Part shown: positions 1 through 8,800 of the stretch, piece by piece | How the letters are laid out: every line of letters begins with the position of its first letter | How positions within the stretch are numbered: the first letter of the stretch is position 1 | Assembly: GCA_030431475.1 (NCBI GenBank) | Contig: JAUIJD010000046.1 | Location: 1-37,008 of the forward strand | Direction: 5' to 3' | Origin: Verrucomicrobiia bacterium | GTDB lineage: Bacteria; Verrucomicrobiota; Verrucomicrobiia; Verrucomicrobiales; Akkermansiaceae | DNA: 37,008 bases | Translations under genes and position numbers: made by a program | Notes under the pieces: generated by a model | What the model saw: only the letters and a program-made list of their open reading frames with translations | What the model was told of the DNA's origin: nothing | Databases searched by the model: none

Positions 1-66
1 GTCGCGAAGGTCGGGCGGAAGAAGAAGCGGGGTGTCGTGGTCAACGTTGACGAACCGGGCGGCCAT
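1..66 (-). CDS. Transposase, IS1182-like, N-terminal 22 residues (partial)
   Basis: From ATG at 66 the minus strand is open to the window edge for 22 codons. The peptide begins MAARFVNVDHDTP and continues with LLLPPDLRD. The pattern 'RF..VD.DTP.LLPP.L.D' is the usual N-terminus of IS1182-family DDE transposases, which cut and join the element's ends. Only this start is visible, so catalytic residues and intactness cannot be judged. Family assignment is from memory of the family's N-terminus. Confidence 0.7.
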   Translation of the reverse strand, partial: MAARFVNVDHDTPLLLPPDLRD

Positions 67-129
67 GCGCGGATCATGCCAGCGCGAAACGGATTTGTCG
101 CTGTCCTAAGTCCGACAGGCTGCTAGCAG
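1..129 (-). mobile_element. Insertion sequence, partial (terminal end plus transposase start)
   Basis: The minus-strand reading starts a transposase at 66. The channel gene to its right loses its normal sequence near 120-129. Between the two lies a short non-coding terminus (about 67-125) typical of an IS end. The junction sits in a perfect 14-bp palindrome at 118-131 (GGCTGCTAGCAGCC), formed partly by the IS end and partly by the target gene. The rest of the element lies outside the window, so its length, other end and target duplication cannot be seen. The exact boundary is uncertain by several bases. Confidence 0.7.
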
Positions 130-1335
130 CCCCATCTCGGTGACCGTTCCCTCGATCTCGCCGACCTTCACGTACTCGCCGGTCCGCACAGAGCCCGAGT
201 AGAGGAGGACGAAGCCGCTCATCACCTGGTTGATCATGCCGGTCGAACCGAGCGAGACCATCAGGCCGAGCAGGACGCTGATGCCCTTGAAGGCGTCGCT
301 GCCCGAGCCGGGGAGGTAGGGGTAGGCGAGGACGATGCCGAAGATCCAGATGCAGGCGGCGGCGATGCGGCGGGTCGCCTTGGCGGTGTCGGAAGCGAGC
401 AGGCCGGTGTCGTCGTCGCGTCCGATGCTGCGGATCACCCGGTCGGTCATGCGCGCGACCCAGCGGGCGATGAGCAGGATGAGCCCGGCGGTGACGAGCC
501 CCGGGATGGAAGCGGCGATGCCCTTCAGGAGACCGAAGCCGAAGTCCTTCAGGCGCTCGGTGAAGGCGAACCCGAGCGGTTCGGTGAGCGGGAACTGATG
601 GAAGACGAAGGCCACCCAGAGGCAGAACAGGTAGAGGCCGAAGAGAAAGCCGGCGATCTTGAGCAACTGCTCGCCGAGGCTCGCGAAGTGCGGGCGGAGG
701 TCGGCGCGGGCGAGGTGGAGTCGGCGGAACTTCTTGATCCAACCGGCGACGACCCGGGCGACGGCGCGGGTGATGAAGCGCAGGGCGATGAGGGCGACGA
801 CCAGGATGAGCGTGGCAACGAGGGACCGGGTGACCGCCGTGGCGATCGCCTTGGCGGATCCCTGCTCGATGCGTCCGGCGCGGATCTCCTCGAAGGTGGC
901 GAGCACCTGCTTGCCGACCTCGGCGAGCTCCTCGCCCTCGAGTTCGTCGAGGTCCGACTCAAGAAGGGTGAACAGGTACTCGTCGCCGATCACGAATCGG
1001 AGCCCGGTGTCATCCTCGACCTCGGCGGGTTCGGTGGTGACCGGCTTCTCAAGGAGGGCATCGGAGGCCGCCTCGATCTTTTCGAGGGCATCCGCGACCC
1101 GGGCCTTGGGGCCGAGTTGGGTGGTGGTCGAGCGGAAGACGACCAGCGGGCGGTTCCACCAGACGAGGGTGGCTTCCGCGCTGCGCTCGGCGGTTGCCGC
1201 GGCGGGCTCTCCGGAGGCGTCCTCGAGGATCGCCTCGGATCCGGCGGCGGGTTCCTCCTGGGCCTCGACGGGACAAGGAGCGAAGGCGAGAAGCCCGAGC
1301 ATGAGCAGGAAGGCGAGAAGCGCCGATGGTTTCAT
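106..1335 (-). pseudogene. MscS-type mechanosensitive channel, truncated by an insertion sequence
   Basis: The product would be an MscS-family channel that opens under membrane tension to release solutes. It starts at ATG 1335 with a signal peptide (MKPSALLAFLLMLGLLAF). A soluble region follows, then several membrane segments from about residue 170 onward. The pore helix and start of the beta domain are recognisable (GLMVSLGSTGMINQVMSGF, then VRTGEYVKVGEIEGTV). In the family this runs on for another 100 or more residues of beta and C-terminal domain. Here, after EMGLLA, the frame enters the insertion sequence, adds CRT and stops at 106-108. The visible 409 residues lack most of the cytoplasmic vestibule, so function is unlikely. 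The missing part may lie beyond the insertion sequence. Confidence 0.8.
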
Positions 1336-1443
1336 GATGGTCGGAGCATGGGAGGAGGGACGGGAGCTGTCGAGGATGGGCTGGGCGGTGGCGGCGGGGG
1401 CATCGGCTTGCCTGCGCCACGCCGACCTGCGCATCGTTCCGGC

Positions 1444-1629
1444 ATGAGCAAGCTTCTCTTCCTGGTGATCCCCGGGTTCGTCGTGTTCGGGGCCGGTTGC
1501 GTCCAGCGCACGGTCACCACCTCGTCCGGTGAGGTGATCTATCAGGAGGTGGAACATCATCGCCTGCACCAGAGCGAGGAGAAGCGGCGCGAGCAGGTGA
1601 TGGAGCGTGAGCGGGAACTCGGGTGGTAG
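1444..1629 (+). CDS. Small putative lipoprotein, 61 aa
   Basis: ATG at 1444 opens a 61-residue frame. It has a hydrophobic start (MSKLLFLVIPGFVVFGAGC) ending in a cysteine at position 19. The lipobox is weak (GAGC, with Gly at -3), so lipidation is possible but not certain. The mature part is polar, ending in a charged, probably helical tail (HQSEEKRREQVMERERELGW). It is divergent from the interrupted channel gene (108 bp between starts) and convergent with the aquaporin gene. I do not recognise a family. Very short size keeps confidence moderate, but start, secretion signal and stop at a strong hairpin are coherent. Confidence 0.5.
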   Translation: MSKLLFLVIPGFVVFGAGCVQRTVTTSSGEVIYQEVEHHRLHQSEEKRREQVMERERELGW

Positions 1630-1666
1630 GCTCCGGGGCGCGACCGGGGTCGCACGGTCCGGAGCC
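1629..1666. terminator. Hairpin between convergent genes (REP-like)
   Basis: GGCTCCGG at 1629-1636 pairs perfectly with CCGGAGCC at 1659-1666. Inside it GCGACC (1640-1645) pairs with GGTCGC (1648-1653). It overlaps the last base of the lipoprotein stop and lies 11 bp from the aquaporin stop. This suits a two-way transcription end, although no T-run follows. The core GCGCGAC-CGGG-GTCGCAC (1638-1655) matches hairpins at 6264-6281, 27456-27472 and 27521-27537, so it is probably a dispersed REP-like element. Confidence 0.55.
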
Positions 1667-1677
1667 CGGGGAGGCGC

Positions 1678-2406
1678 TCACTCGTCCCTGCCGGCGAAGA
1701 GTGGATAGACGACGCCGGCGAGGGCGGCGCCGACGATGGGGGCGATCCAGAACAGCCAGAGCTGTTGGATGGCCCAGCCGCCGACGAAGATCGCCGGGCC
1801 GGTGCTGCGGGCCGGGTTGACCGAGAGGTTGGTGACCGGGATGCCGATCAGGTGGATCAGGGTCAGGCCGAGGCCGATGGCGATCGGCGCGAAGCCGGCG
1901 GGGGCCCGTTTGTCGGTCGCGCCGAGAATGATGATCAGGAAGAAGAAGGTCAGGACGATCTCGGCGACCAGACCCGCGACCATGGAGTAATCGCCCGGTG
2001 AGCCGCCGACTTCGAGGTCCCCGTAGCCGTTGGCGGCGAAGCCGTCGGCAAAGGAGAAGCCTTCCTGACCGCTGGCGATGATTCCGAGCACGCCCGCGCC
2101 GGCGATCCCGCCGAGGACCTGGGCGACGATGTAGGGGCCGACCTCCGACCATGGATGACGCCCGCCGACGGCGAGGCCGATGGAGACGGCGGGGTTGAGG
2201 TGGCAGCCGGAGATGTGGCCGATGGCATAGGCCATGGTCAGCACCGTGAGGCCGAAGGCGAAGGCCACGCCGACGAGGCCGATGCCGAGGTTGATCGGGG
2301 TCTGCGCCTCGATCGCGAAGAAGGCCGAAGCCAGGACCGCGCTTCCGCAGCCGCCGAAGACCAGCCAGAAGGTGCCGAAGAACTCGGCGATCAGTTTGTT
2401 TTTCAT
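1678..2406 (-). CDS. aqpZ: Aquaporin Z-type water channel
   Basis: This is a major intrinsic protein of 242 residues that passes water across the inner membrane. Both half-helix NPA motifs are present: [10 protein letters not shown] in the first half and NLSVNPARS in the second. Six hydrophobic helices surround them. The Arg after the second NPA (NPAR), which forms the selectivity filter, is conserved, and [14 protein letters not shown] is typical of AqpZ rather than glycerol facilitators. I chose ATG 2406 ([13 protein letters not shown]), which matches the family's N-terminus. An ATG at 2415 is in frame, but no strong ribosome site decides between them. It is a single-gene unit. Confidence 0.93.
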   Translation of the reverse strand: MKNKLIAEFFGTFWLVFGGCGSAVLASAFFAIEAQTPINLGIGLVGVAFAFGLTVLTMAYAIGHISGCHLNPAVSIGLAVGGRHPWSEVGPYIVAQVLGGIAGAGVLGIIASGQEGFSFADGFAANGYGDLEVGGSPGDYSMVAGLVAEIVLTFFFLIIILGATDKRAPAGFAPIAIGLGLTLIHLIGIPVTNLSVNPARSTGPAIFVGGWAIQQLWLFWIAPIVGAALAGVVYPLFAGRDE

Positions 2407-2853
2407 GGTGTGCATGGGATTTGGGGAGCCTGAAAGCTGACCTAACGGTATCCGGATGTCCACCCGATGTTTGCATTGGGAAAGACACCCGAGACTTGGT
2501 GGAGTCGGGGCGCTGGAGGTCCAACGATGCCGTCACCCGCTCAATCGTGACCTCGACGGGATCGGCGCGAGGAGCAGTGCTCCGGTTGGGGGGAGACCGA
2601 AGGAGGCCTCAAGGAGTCCATTGCCGGGACCGCGGAGGCTCCGTTGGCTCGGGAGGACTCCGGGCCGGCTCGGCAGGCGTCCTCTTTCCGGCAGGAGGGC
2701 ACCTTCCGCTGCCGCATGGAGGCCCTGAGAGAGCGGGGGTAGTCGAACCGCCCTCGAAGTACGCCTCTTTGTTCATCAAGAGACGCCCCGAATTCATCGC
2801 CTGAGCGGGTGGGACGACGAATATCTCGTTGTCGGGATCATGAAAAGGGGTAT
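2407..2853. other. Intergenic stretch without a recognisable gene
   Basis: This stretch carries the upstream region of the aquaporin gene and then several hundred bases with no convincing reading frame on either strand. One minus-strand frame at 2609-2797 begins plausibly but has mixed codon use and no family I know. No tRNA, tmRNA or RNase P RNA pattern was found by eye. Confidence 0.4.
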
Positions 2854-2889
2854 GAAAAAGGCCCGCCCCGCCTTTCGGCGGGACGGGCC
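2854..2889 (-). terminator. Rho-independent terminator of the 125-aa gene
   Basis: On the minus strand a 13-bp stem (12 of 13 paired; arms 2877-2889 and 2860-2872) with loop GAAA is followed at once by a run of five T. It lies about 50 bp after the stop of the 2941-3318 gene. Confidence 0.85.
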
Positions 2890-2940
2890 TGCGAAGGCAG
2901 CGGGAGCTGCCTGATGTCGTCGTCCTGCAAGATCAGCGCA

Positions 2941-3318
2941 TCAGGCAGCTTCACCCGCTGCGGGGTCATCGCCCTCGCGACGCGTCAGACCGCTCTGTCG
3001 CTCACTCTCGGGCACATAGCCCATGGCGCGATAGAGCGGGCTGTCCTCGCCGTGGGCCGGATCGGCGCGGACGGCGTGGCCGACCCGCCGGATCGCCTTG
3101 CGGGCGACGGCGTCCGCCTCGTCGCGGGCCTTGATGGCGGCGGACGCCTGAGCCTCCAAAGCCTGCAGGGCCGCCTGACTTTCGCCGAGCGCCGCGGTGG
3201 TGGTTTCAAACTCGGCGAGGGTCATCCCCGCGAAGTTCGCTTCAGGTGCGATCTCCCGCCAGGCGGCGGTGAAGATCCCGACTCGTTCCGCCGTGGGCGG
3301 ATATTTTCTTTTGGCCAT
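2941..3318 (-). CDS. Conserved protein of unknown function, 125 aa
   Basis: The product starts MAKRKYPPTAERVGIF. A central Ala/Glu-rich stretch (about residues 35-75) is predicted helical and possibly coiled. The end contains LYRAMGYVPESERQSGLTR. That 'MGYV..SER.SGLTR' ending recalls small uncharacterised proteins found repeatedly in Planctomycetes and Verrucomicrobia, but I know no function. There is no signal peptide or membrane segment. The gene stands alone, with its own promoter-like sequence (3393-3422) and a strong terminator (2854-2889), so it is transcribed as one gene. Start ATG 3318 is the only sensible one. Confidence 0.75.
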   Translation of the reverse strand: MAKRKYPPTAERVGIFTAAWREIAPEANFAGMTLAEFETTTAALGESQAALQALEAQASAAIKARDEADAVARKAIRRVGHAVRADPAHGEDSPLYRAMGYVPESERQSGLTRREGDDPAAGEAA

Positions 3319-3392
3319 ATGGCTTCTTGTTTTGGTGTGCGACCGGAGGCTCCCGTCGCCCGGAGATCGTGCCCTCGGGACACGATGCGGGC

Positions 3393-3422
3393 ATTATTTC
3401 GGATTTCTTAAGCAGTCGTCAA
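3393..3422 (-). promoter_or_regulatory. Sigma70-type promoter for the 125-aa gene
   Basis: Read on the minus strand, TTGACG (3417-3422) and AATAAT (3393-3398) lie 18 bp apart, each 5 of 6 bases to consensus. They stand out in a GC-rich background. Predicted start of transcription is near 3386, giving a leader of about 70 nt. The remaining 3423-3612 shows no other feature. Confidence 0.6.
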
Positions 3423-3612
3423 TCAGGGTAAGCTGCGAACTACCTGTGGACAACTTTCGCCCGAGGGGGGACGAGGGCCGTCCGCCGGCCCCCTGCTGGC
3501 CGGGTTCGGCGGAAACTGGCGGGGCACGGGGACGGGAGAATCCGTCGATTCTTTCGCGGAGAACAAAGGCTCACGGGCTGCCAGGCGCGCATGAGCCGGA
3601 CCGCCGGGGATT

Positions 3613-4260
3613 TCAAATGGCCGGGATCTCACCAGCGGCCTCGCGCAGGCTCTTCCTTAGCCCATCGAAAGACGGATCGGACCAATCCGGGGGAAGGCGG
3701 TCCAGAGCTGCGGCCAGCGATAGACGGTCTTGAGCGCCGGGCCCCTGGGCGACGATGCTCCAGATGTGGAAACGAGCTTTCTCGTGGAGCGGTCCCCGCT
3801 GCGCGCTCTCGACACAGCTCATGAAGTCATCAATGCACGAAAACAACTGCGGGGATCGACTTCTGGCGGCGGCGAGGCAGACGGTCTCGATCATGCCAGG
3901 TTCGCCGGGTTGCGGATTCACCCAGGCCGCGATCCGGGGTCCTGAATCGCACGGGGACCAATCGCCCGGAGCTGACAGTTCGACACCGAAGGCCCTATGG
4001 ACTGCGTCGCGAACCGAGGTCCAGCGGTTCCCCGGGTCGTCGTCGGCATCGCGGGTGACAAGGAGGGAACGCACCCGTCCCTGTTGGAAGTCACCGCGTT
4101 TGCTCAAGGTTCGCAGGTGGGCAGCGAGAGTGCCGCTTTCCGCGTAGTGCTCGAAAGTGAGTCGCCCGCCGATGCTTTCGTGTTCGGCAAGTGCCTCCAT
4201 GACTCGCTGATCGTCGCGGCCTTCGCAGAGAACAAGGGCGATGTCGGTAGCCGGGTTCAT
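3613..4260 (-). CDS. TOPRIM-domain protein (DUF3226-like), partner of ATPase
   Basis: A 215-residue protein with a TOPRIM-type fold pattern: a conserved Glu after a hydrophobic strand (LVLCEGRDD, Glu13) and a DxD after the next (LLVTRDADDDP, Asp71 and Asp73). Such acidic triads bind metal in topoisomerases, primases and OLD-family nucleases. Its ATG (4258-4260) overlaps the stop of the upstream ATPase gene (ATGA at 4257-4260), so the two are translationally coupled. In OLD and GajA proteins the ATPase and TOPRIM parts are fused, while in PARIS they are separate genes, as here. Likely role is the effector nuclease of an ATPase-sensor pair. This is inferred from fold motifs and neighbourhood. 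The exact domain family could also be DUF4276- or DUF4435-like. Confidence 0.75.
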   Translation of the reverse strand: MNPATDIALVLCEGRDDQRVMEALAEHESIGGRLTFEHYAESGTLAAHLRTLSKRGDFQQGRVRSLLVTRDADDDPGNRWTSVRDAVHRAFGVELSAPGDWSPCDSGPRIAAWVNPQPGEPGMIETVCLAAARSRSPQLFSCIDDFMSCVESAQRGPLHEKARFHIWSIVAQGPGAQDRLSLAAALDRLPPDWSDPSFDGLRKSLREAAGEIPAI

Positions 4261-5231
4261 CGCATTTCAATTTCGGAACGAATCGCCGTCTCCATCTCCT
4301 CCTGCCCGAAGGTGGTGGCGACGATCTTCTGCGGATCATCGGCGCGGCGGTCGAGGCGGAGGTAACGGAGCGGGTATTCCTTACGGGCGGCGGCTGCTTT
4401 GTGGGCAGCCTCCATGCACTCCCGACTGTGGGTAGTGGCGAAGAGTTGAACGTCCTGGTCCTCGAGTACCTCGTAGAGCCCGTTCCAGAAATCGGGGAGA
4501 CCCTCGTAGTAGAGACCGTTCTCGATCTCGTCGATGAGGATGACCTTGGGCTGGCTGGCGAAGATCTCGCAGTAGATTTCCAGCACGCGGCAGAAGGCCT
4601 GACCGAGTTGGGTGAAGGGCAGCATCGGGCCGCTGCCAAGGTCGACGTAGACGAGGTGGGTTCTGGTTCCTTTTGGTCTGGCGTAGCGAAGTCGCTTGAG
4701 TCGAGGCTCGATCGACTCCCGGATAAGCTGTTGAAGGCGATCCTCGTTCTCGGGATTCAGAGGCGCGATCTGATTGAAGAGATCGGCGATAAACCCGGGC
4801 GGCGAGGCCTTGGTCGGAATGATTGAAGTTGGAATGCGTGGTCCGAAGCCTGAGAGGCTGAACTGATCCTTCTGAAGGTTTCCCAACGACGAGCGCTTGC
4901 CCTGGGCTTCCTCCAGAATCTGCCGGTGACCGTGTGGATGAAGCTCCTCGAAGACCCGCCCTTGATCGGTCTCGATCCGGAAGCCCTCCCAATCCGAGTT
5001 TCTAGCGAGGAGACTCCAGTAGCTAGGAAACTCATCATTCTGAATCTGTTCCCTGAAAGTCGATGGGAGGGCCTTCAACTGCCTTCCGGAACCCAGCTTC
5101 AACACCAGCGCCTCCAGCACCGAGGTTTTGCCGGTGTTGTTGCCGCCGATGATGAGGTTGGCGCGCCCGAGATCCTCGAACCGGATGTGCTCGAAGGCCC
5201 GGAAGTTCTTGAGTTCGAGGAACTGAATCAT
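4257..5231 (-). CDS. ABC/SMC-like AAA ATPase (OLD/PARIS type)
   Basis: A 324-residue ATPase of the AAA_15/AAA_21 group. It starts with the usual strand-loop 'LELKNFRAFEHIRFEDLGR'. Walker A is GGNNTGKTS (residues 29-37), Walker B is VILIDEIE (about 230-237), and the switch His lies in ATTHS (265-269). A signature-like segment (LPFTQLGQAF, about 204-213) precedes Walker B as in ABC-type ATPases. It lacks a C-terminal TOPRIM domain, which is supplied by the overlapping downstream gene. It starts just after repeat copy A, on the same strand as the restriction-modification gene, so it may be co-transcribed with the defence cluster. Family members sense phage or DNA triggers; the trigger here is unknown. 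Confidence 0.85.
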   Translation of the reverse strand: MIQFLELKNFRAFEHIRFEDLGRANLIIGGNNTGKTSVLEALVLKLGSGRQLKALPSTFREQIQNDEFPSYWSLLARNSDWEGFRIETDQGRVFEELHPHGHRQILEEAQGKRSSLGNLQKDQFSLSGFGPRIPTSIIPTKASPPGFIADLFNQIAPLNPENEDRLQQLIRESIEPRLKRLRYARPKGTRTHLVYVDLGSGPMLPFTQLGQAFCRVLEIYCEIFASQPKVILIDEIENGLYYEGLPDFWNGLYEVLEDQDVQLFATTHSRECMEAAHKAAAARKEYPLRYLRLDRRADDPQKIVATTFGQEEMETAIRSEIEMR

Positions 5232-5259
5232 GTCGGGAGGCTAACGGGTTGCGGTGGGG

Positions 5260-5389
5260 GCGTCAAAGCTTGGGAGAGGTTGGAGGCAGGCCGCCCTCGT
5301 CCTGCACCCCTTCGAGCCGGCGACGCGTGCCGGGTTGCGGGACGAGGGCGTCCCGCCTTCGGATTCAGAGCATTCCAAGGGCGGTGAGG
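5260..5389 (-). repeat. 130-bp direct repeat, copy A
   Basis: This aligns without gaps to 5707-5836, with about 16 differences in 130 positions. It contains inverted ends: on the minus strand AGGCGGGACGCCCTCGTCC against the complement of the far arm, 17 of 19 matching. It therefore looks like a REP doublet. Its upstream edge encodes LTALGML-stop, nearly the same as the end of the restriction-modification protein (LTALGKL-stop) that lies in copy B. Copy A thus carries a fossil of that gene's 3' end. The ATPase start lies 29 bp downstream. Confidence 0.85.
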
Positions 5390-5405
5390 ACTTTCGTTTG
5401 AACGG

Positions 5406-5699
5406 TCAGGAGATCGCGCCGGGAGGGAGGTCCTCGCTCTCCGGTCCACCGGGACCGGCATCCGTCTCAAGGTCGTGGAATTCGAGGCCCATGGTGGCCA
5501 GGGCGGCGGCGACGACTTCGCGGGAGGGAAGATGGGTGAGATGAGCCCCACGAATGGCGCGGTGGAGCGCTTCCGTGAGATCGTCCGTCCGCCCTCCCTC
5601 GTCAGCGAGGGTATCGGCCACGGGATCCCAGACGAAGTCCCGATCGAGGATCCGGAATCCAACGCGGGCGAAATCGGGGTGGCGGGAGGAATTGGTCAT
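5406..5699 (-). CDS. Small protein of unknown function between direct repeats, 97 aa
   Basis: ATG 5699 opens 97 codons. The protein is acidic, with no signal or membrane segment (starts MTNSSRHPDFARVGF, ends DLPPGAIS). Middle residues (LTEALHRAIRGAHLTHL, then REVVAAALATMGLEF) look helical. I do not recognise a family. It sits between the restriction-modification gene and the ATPase on the same strand and is bracketed by the two 130-bp repeats. It starts 8 bp after copy B ends and stops 17 bp before copy A begins (minus-strand direction). This suggests it entered or moved as a cassette. It might be an accessory or control protein of either neighbour, which is inference only. Confidence 0.65.
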   Translation of the reverse strand: MTNSSRHPDFARVGFRILDRDFVWDPVADTLADEGGRTDDLTEALHRAIRGAHLTHLPSREVVAAALATMGLEFHDLETDAGPGGPESEDLPPGAIS

Positions 5700-5706
5700 T
5701 GGGCGG

Positions 5707-5836
5707 GCGTCAAAGCCTGGGAGAGGTTGGAGGCAGGCCGCCCCCGGCCTGCGATCCTTGGAGCCGGCGACGCGCAAAGGGTTGCGGGACGAGGGCGTCC
5801 CGCCTCCGGAGTCAGAGCTTCCCGAGGGCGGTGAGG
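5707..5836 (-). repeat. 130-bp direct repeat, copy B
   Basis: This is the second copy of the element at 5260-5389. It includes the last eight codons and the stop (5812-5814) of the restriction-modification gene and then the intergenic REP-like part. About 88% of positions match copy A, with identical length. The coding part lies in this copy, so B is probably the parent and A the duplicate. Confidence 0.85.
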
Positions 5837-8800
5837 GTGGCGAGGATCTCCTCGATGGTGCGGATGCGGGCCTTGGTGCGTTTGCCGAAATGGGCGGCGA
5901 GGGCGGAGGGGTCGGGGCCGGTGGCGGGGAGGAGCTTCTGGATGGCAGCGACCTGGTCGGAGAGGGCCTTCGGCCACTTCTGCTTCGATTGCGGATCGGG
6001 GATTGCGGATCGCGGATTGGAAGAGACTGCCAGTTCGATCTGTTTCTGCTCGGCGGCGGGGACCTGCGACTCCTCGGGGGCCTGGTAGTCGGGCCGAAGC
6101 CAACGCACCAATCCGCGCTTCTCCTCCTCGGCGCGCTCGTGGTTGAGGGCGACGAGGCGCTTGAGGAGTTCCTGTTCAAGCGCCTGGGCAGCCTCGTCGC
6201 CGGCGGCGAGGCGGTCGGCGAAAGGCAGGGACGGACCGCGCGAGCCCACTCGCGCATCTCCGGGCGCGACTGGGGTCGCGCGGTCCTTGTCGGCATCCAA
6301 AGCCTCCCACCCGTAGGCTTCGAGCACGGCGGCGTCGAGGTCGTCGTGGAGCTGCTTGAGGATCGTGACGAGGCCCTCGTCGTGGATCTTCTTGTCCTTG
6401 TCGGTGAGCGGTTCGCCGGCGCGGAGCTTCTCAAGGACGTTGTAAATCCCCGTCAGGGTGAGCCCGGGATGCGCCGCCTGCCGCTCCTTGCGGTGCGCGT
6501 CGAGCTTCTCGCCCAAGTCACGGATGCGCTGCTTGAGCGGGCCTTCTTCCAAGGCGGGGAAGGGGAAGGTTTCGAAGCACCTGGTCTTCACGTAAACAGG
6601 ATCGTTCCCAACTCCCAGGCGCCCGCCTGTTTGCAATGACCAGGCGCAATGAATGGATGACGACAGCACTCCAAGATCGAAGGGGTCTTCGGATGCGATC
6701 GCGATCAGCTTATTATCTGGAAGAATCTCCTGATCGAGAAAGAGGAAGAAGCGGTGTTTGCTTGTCTCTACGGTGGCAATGTATCGAGTGAGTGCCGAAA
6801 GAGCCGGGCGGAAGTCGCCTCTTGGCTCCCCGAAAATCCACCAATTGTCGCGATACGTCGCGCGCTTGTTCTGGTCACGCTCCGGCTTCACCGCAGTCAA
6901 GACGTGTTGATAGAGCGTTGGATACTTGTCGCGCGCGCCATCCGCTGTGAGCCCGTAGAGGTCGATTACTCGAACGTGTCTGGGACGGTTGGTTAGATCG
7001 CGGCCGTTCCGGTATCCGCGAAGCCGCTCCTCCAAACCGATGATGGTCAAGTAACCGAGATCCATCGCGGTGTGGTGATCCACAATGAAACCCGATCCGT
7101 GCAGCTTGACGCCAGGGCAGCTAAGTCGGGCGTTTGCCTCAAGGGGAAGTGCGGATGAGACGTTCGCACCGAGTTTCAGGTTTTCGGCGATCAGTCCCCA
7201 CTTCCGTTCGAGTGCCACATCGACCTCGCCATTTTCCAGTCGGGTCTCCCGGACTACCGACTCAAGCCAGCCAGGACCGATTCCAAGGCCCGCGACGGTC
7301 ATTGCAATTCGAACATCGGCTCCGTCGGCCGAATCGACCCACGGGTGATCCGGGACGACAAATGACAGATGCAGAGGCATTTTCTTGTGGGAGAGAAAGG
7401 GTGCAACCACGCGGCGGTTGAAGGTTTGATTGATCGAATTGGTAGTGATGAATCCAAACCGCTCAATTTCTTCGTCCTGAAGGGATTCGGCAGCTTGGTG
7501 CCACCAGAACATGACGAAGTCCCAGGCGTCGGGTTTGTATTTTCTCCAAGCGGTGCGCAACGCCTCGACGTAACCATCCCCAAGAGCCTCCCGCATCCGG
7601 TGTTTGCCGATGAAGGGCGGATTGCCAACCACGTAGTCTGCTGCCGGCCAAGTGGTTCGCCGCGGTGCCACGTAGTCAAACAACGGAATCCGCGCACTTT
7701 CATCCGGCACTTCCTTTCCGGTCACCCCATGCGGTTTGGTCGTCCGGCCGTCCCAGATGGTCATGACCTCGCCGGTGGCGGGGTCGGTGCGCGGGATCTT
7801 CTCGTCGTAGTCGAGGACGGCGTCGCGGCATTCGATGGTGTTGTGTTTCGGCAGCAGCGGGCGGTCGTTGGTGTCGGCCTTGCCGGTGTTCTTGCGGTGC
7901 CACTGGAAGTAGCCGATCCAGAGGACGAGCTGGGCGATGGCGGCGGCACGCGGATTGATCTCGATGCCGAGGAAGTTGGTGGGGCGGATGAGGACGGTGT
8001 CCATCTCCAGCGCGCGGTCGCCGCCGAGCTTCTCGAAGAGGTCGAGGACCTCGGCCTCAAGGCGCTTGAGGAGCTCGAGGGAGACGTAGAGGAAGTTGCC
8101 GGAGCCGCAGGCGGGATCGAGGACGCGGATCTTCGCCAGCTTGTGGTGGAAGGCCTCGACGGCTTCGCGGGCCTTGGCGTGCTTGCCCTGGTCGTCGAGC
8201 TGGGCGGCGGCGACCTTGACCGTTTCCCACTCGGCGCGCAGGGGGTCGATGAGGGTCGGGCGGACGAGGCGCTCGACGTAGCTACGGGGAGTGTAGTGGG
8301 CGCCGAGCTTGTGGCGCTCGCGCGGGTCGAGGGCGCGTTCGAGCAGGGTGCCGAAGATGGCGGGCTCGACGGCGGACCAGTCCTGCTTCGCGGCGTGGAT
8401 GAGATAGACGATCTGGTCGGGCCGCAGGGGCAGGGCGCTGGTGTCCTTGAAGAGGCCGCCGTTGAAGTGGGGGATCTTTTCCTGGATCGCGACGGAGAAT
8501 TCGGAGCCCGTGGCCATGTCCGACCACAGGGCGTGGAGCATGGTGGTGAGGCCGGAGGGGTTGGCCTTCACCTTTTGGAGGATGCCGAGGAAGGCGTCGG
8601 GCGGCAGCAGACCGACGTCCTCGGCGAACATCGTGAAGAGGCAGCGCTGGAGGAAGCCGGCGGTGTGCTGCGGGTCGTGGCCGTCCTTTTCGAGCGACTT
8701 GGCGAGGTCGGCCAGGGCGCGGGCGACCTCGCGGGTGACGTCGGCGGCGCGCTTCGAGGGATCGAGCGCGTGGGGATCGGTCCAGATCAGCCGGAAGCGC

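Noticed and set aside
2609-2797. A 62-codon minus-strand frame starting MNSGRLLMNKEAYFEGG
   Set aside because: It has a plausible start, but codon use turns irregular and Pro-rich, and I recognise no family or ribosome site. A tRNA-like GGTTCGACTACC in it has no matching cloverleaf.
3440-3455. DnaA-box-like TGTGGACAA
   Set aside because: It is a single mismatched copy with no dnaA, dnaN or AT-rich unwinding region.
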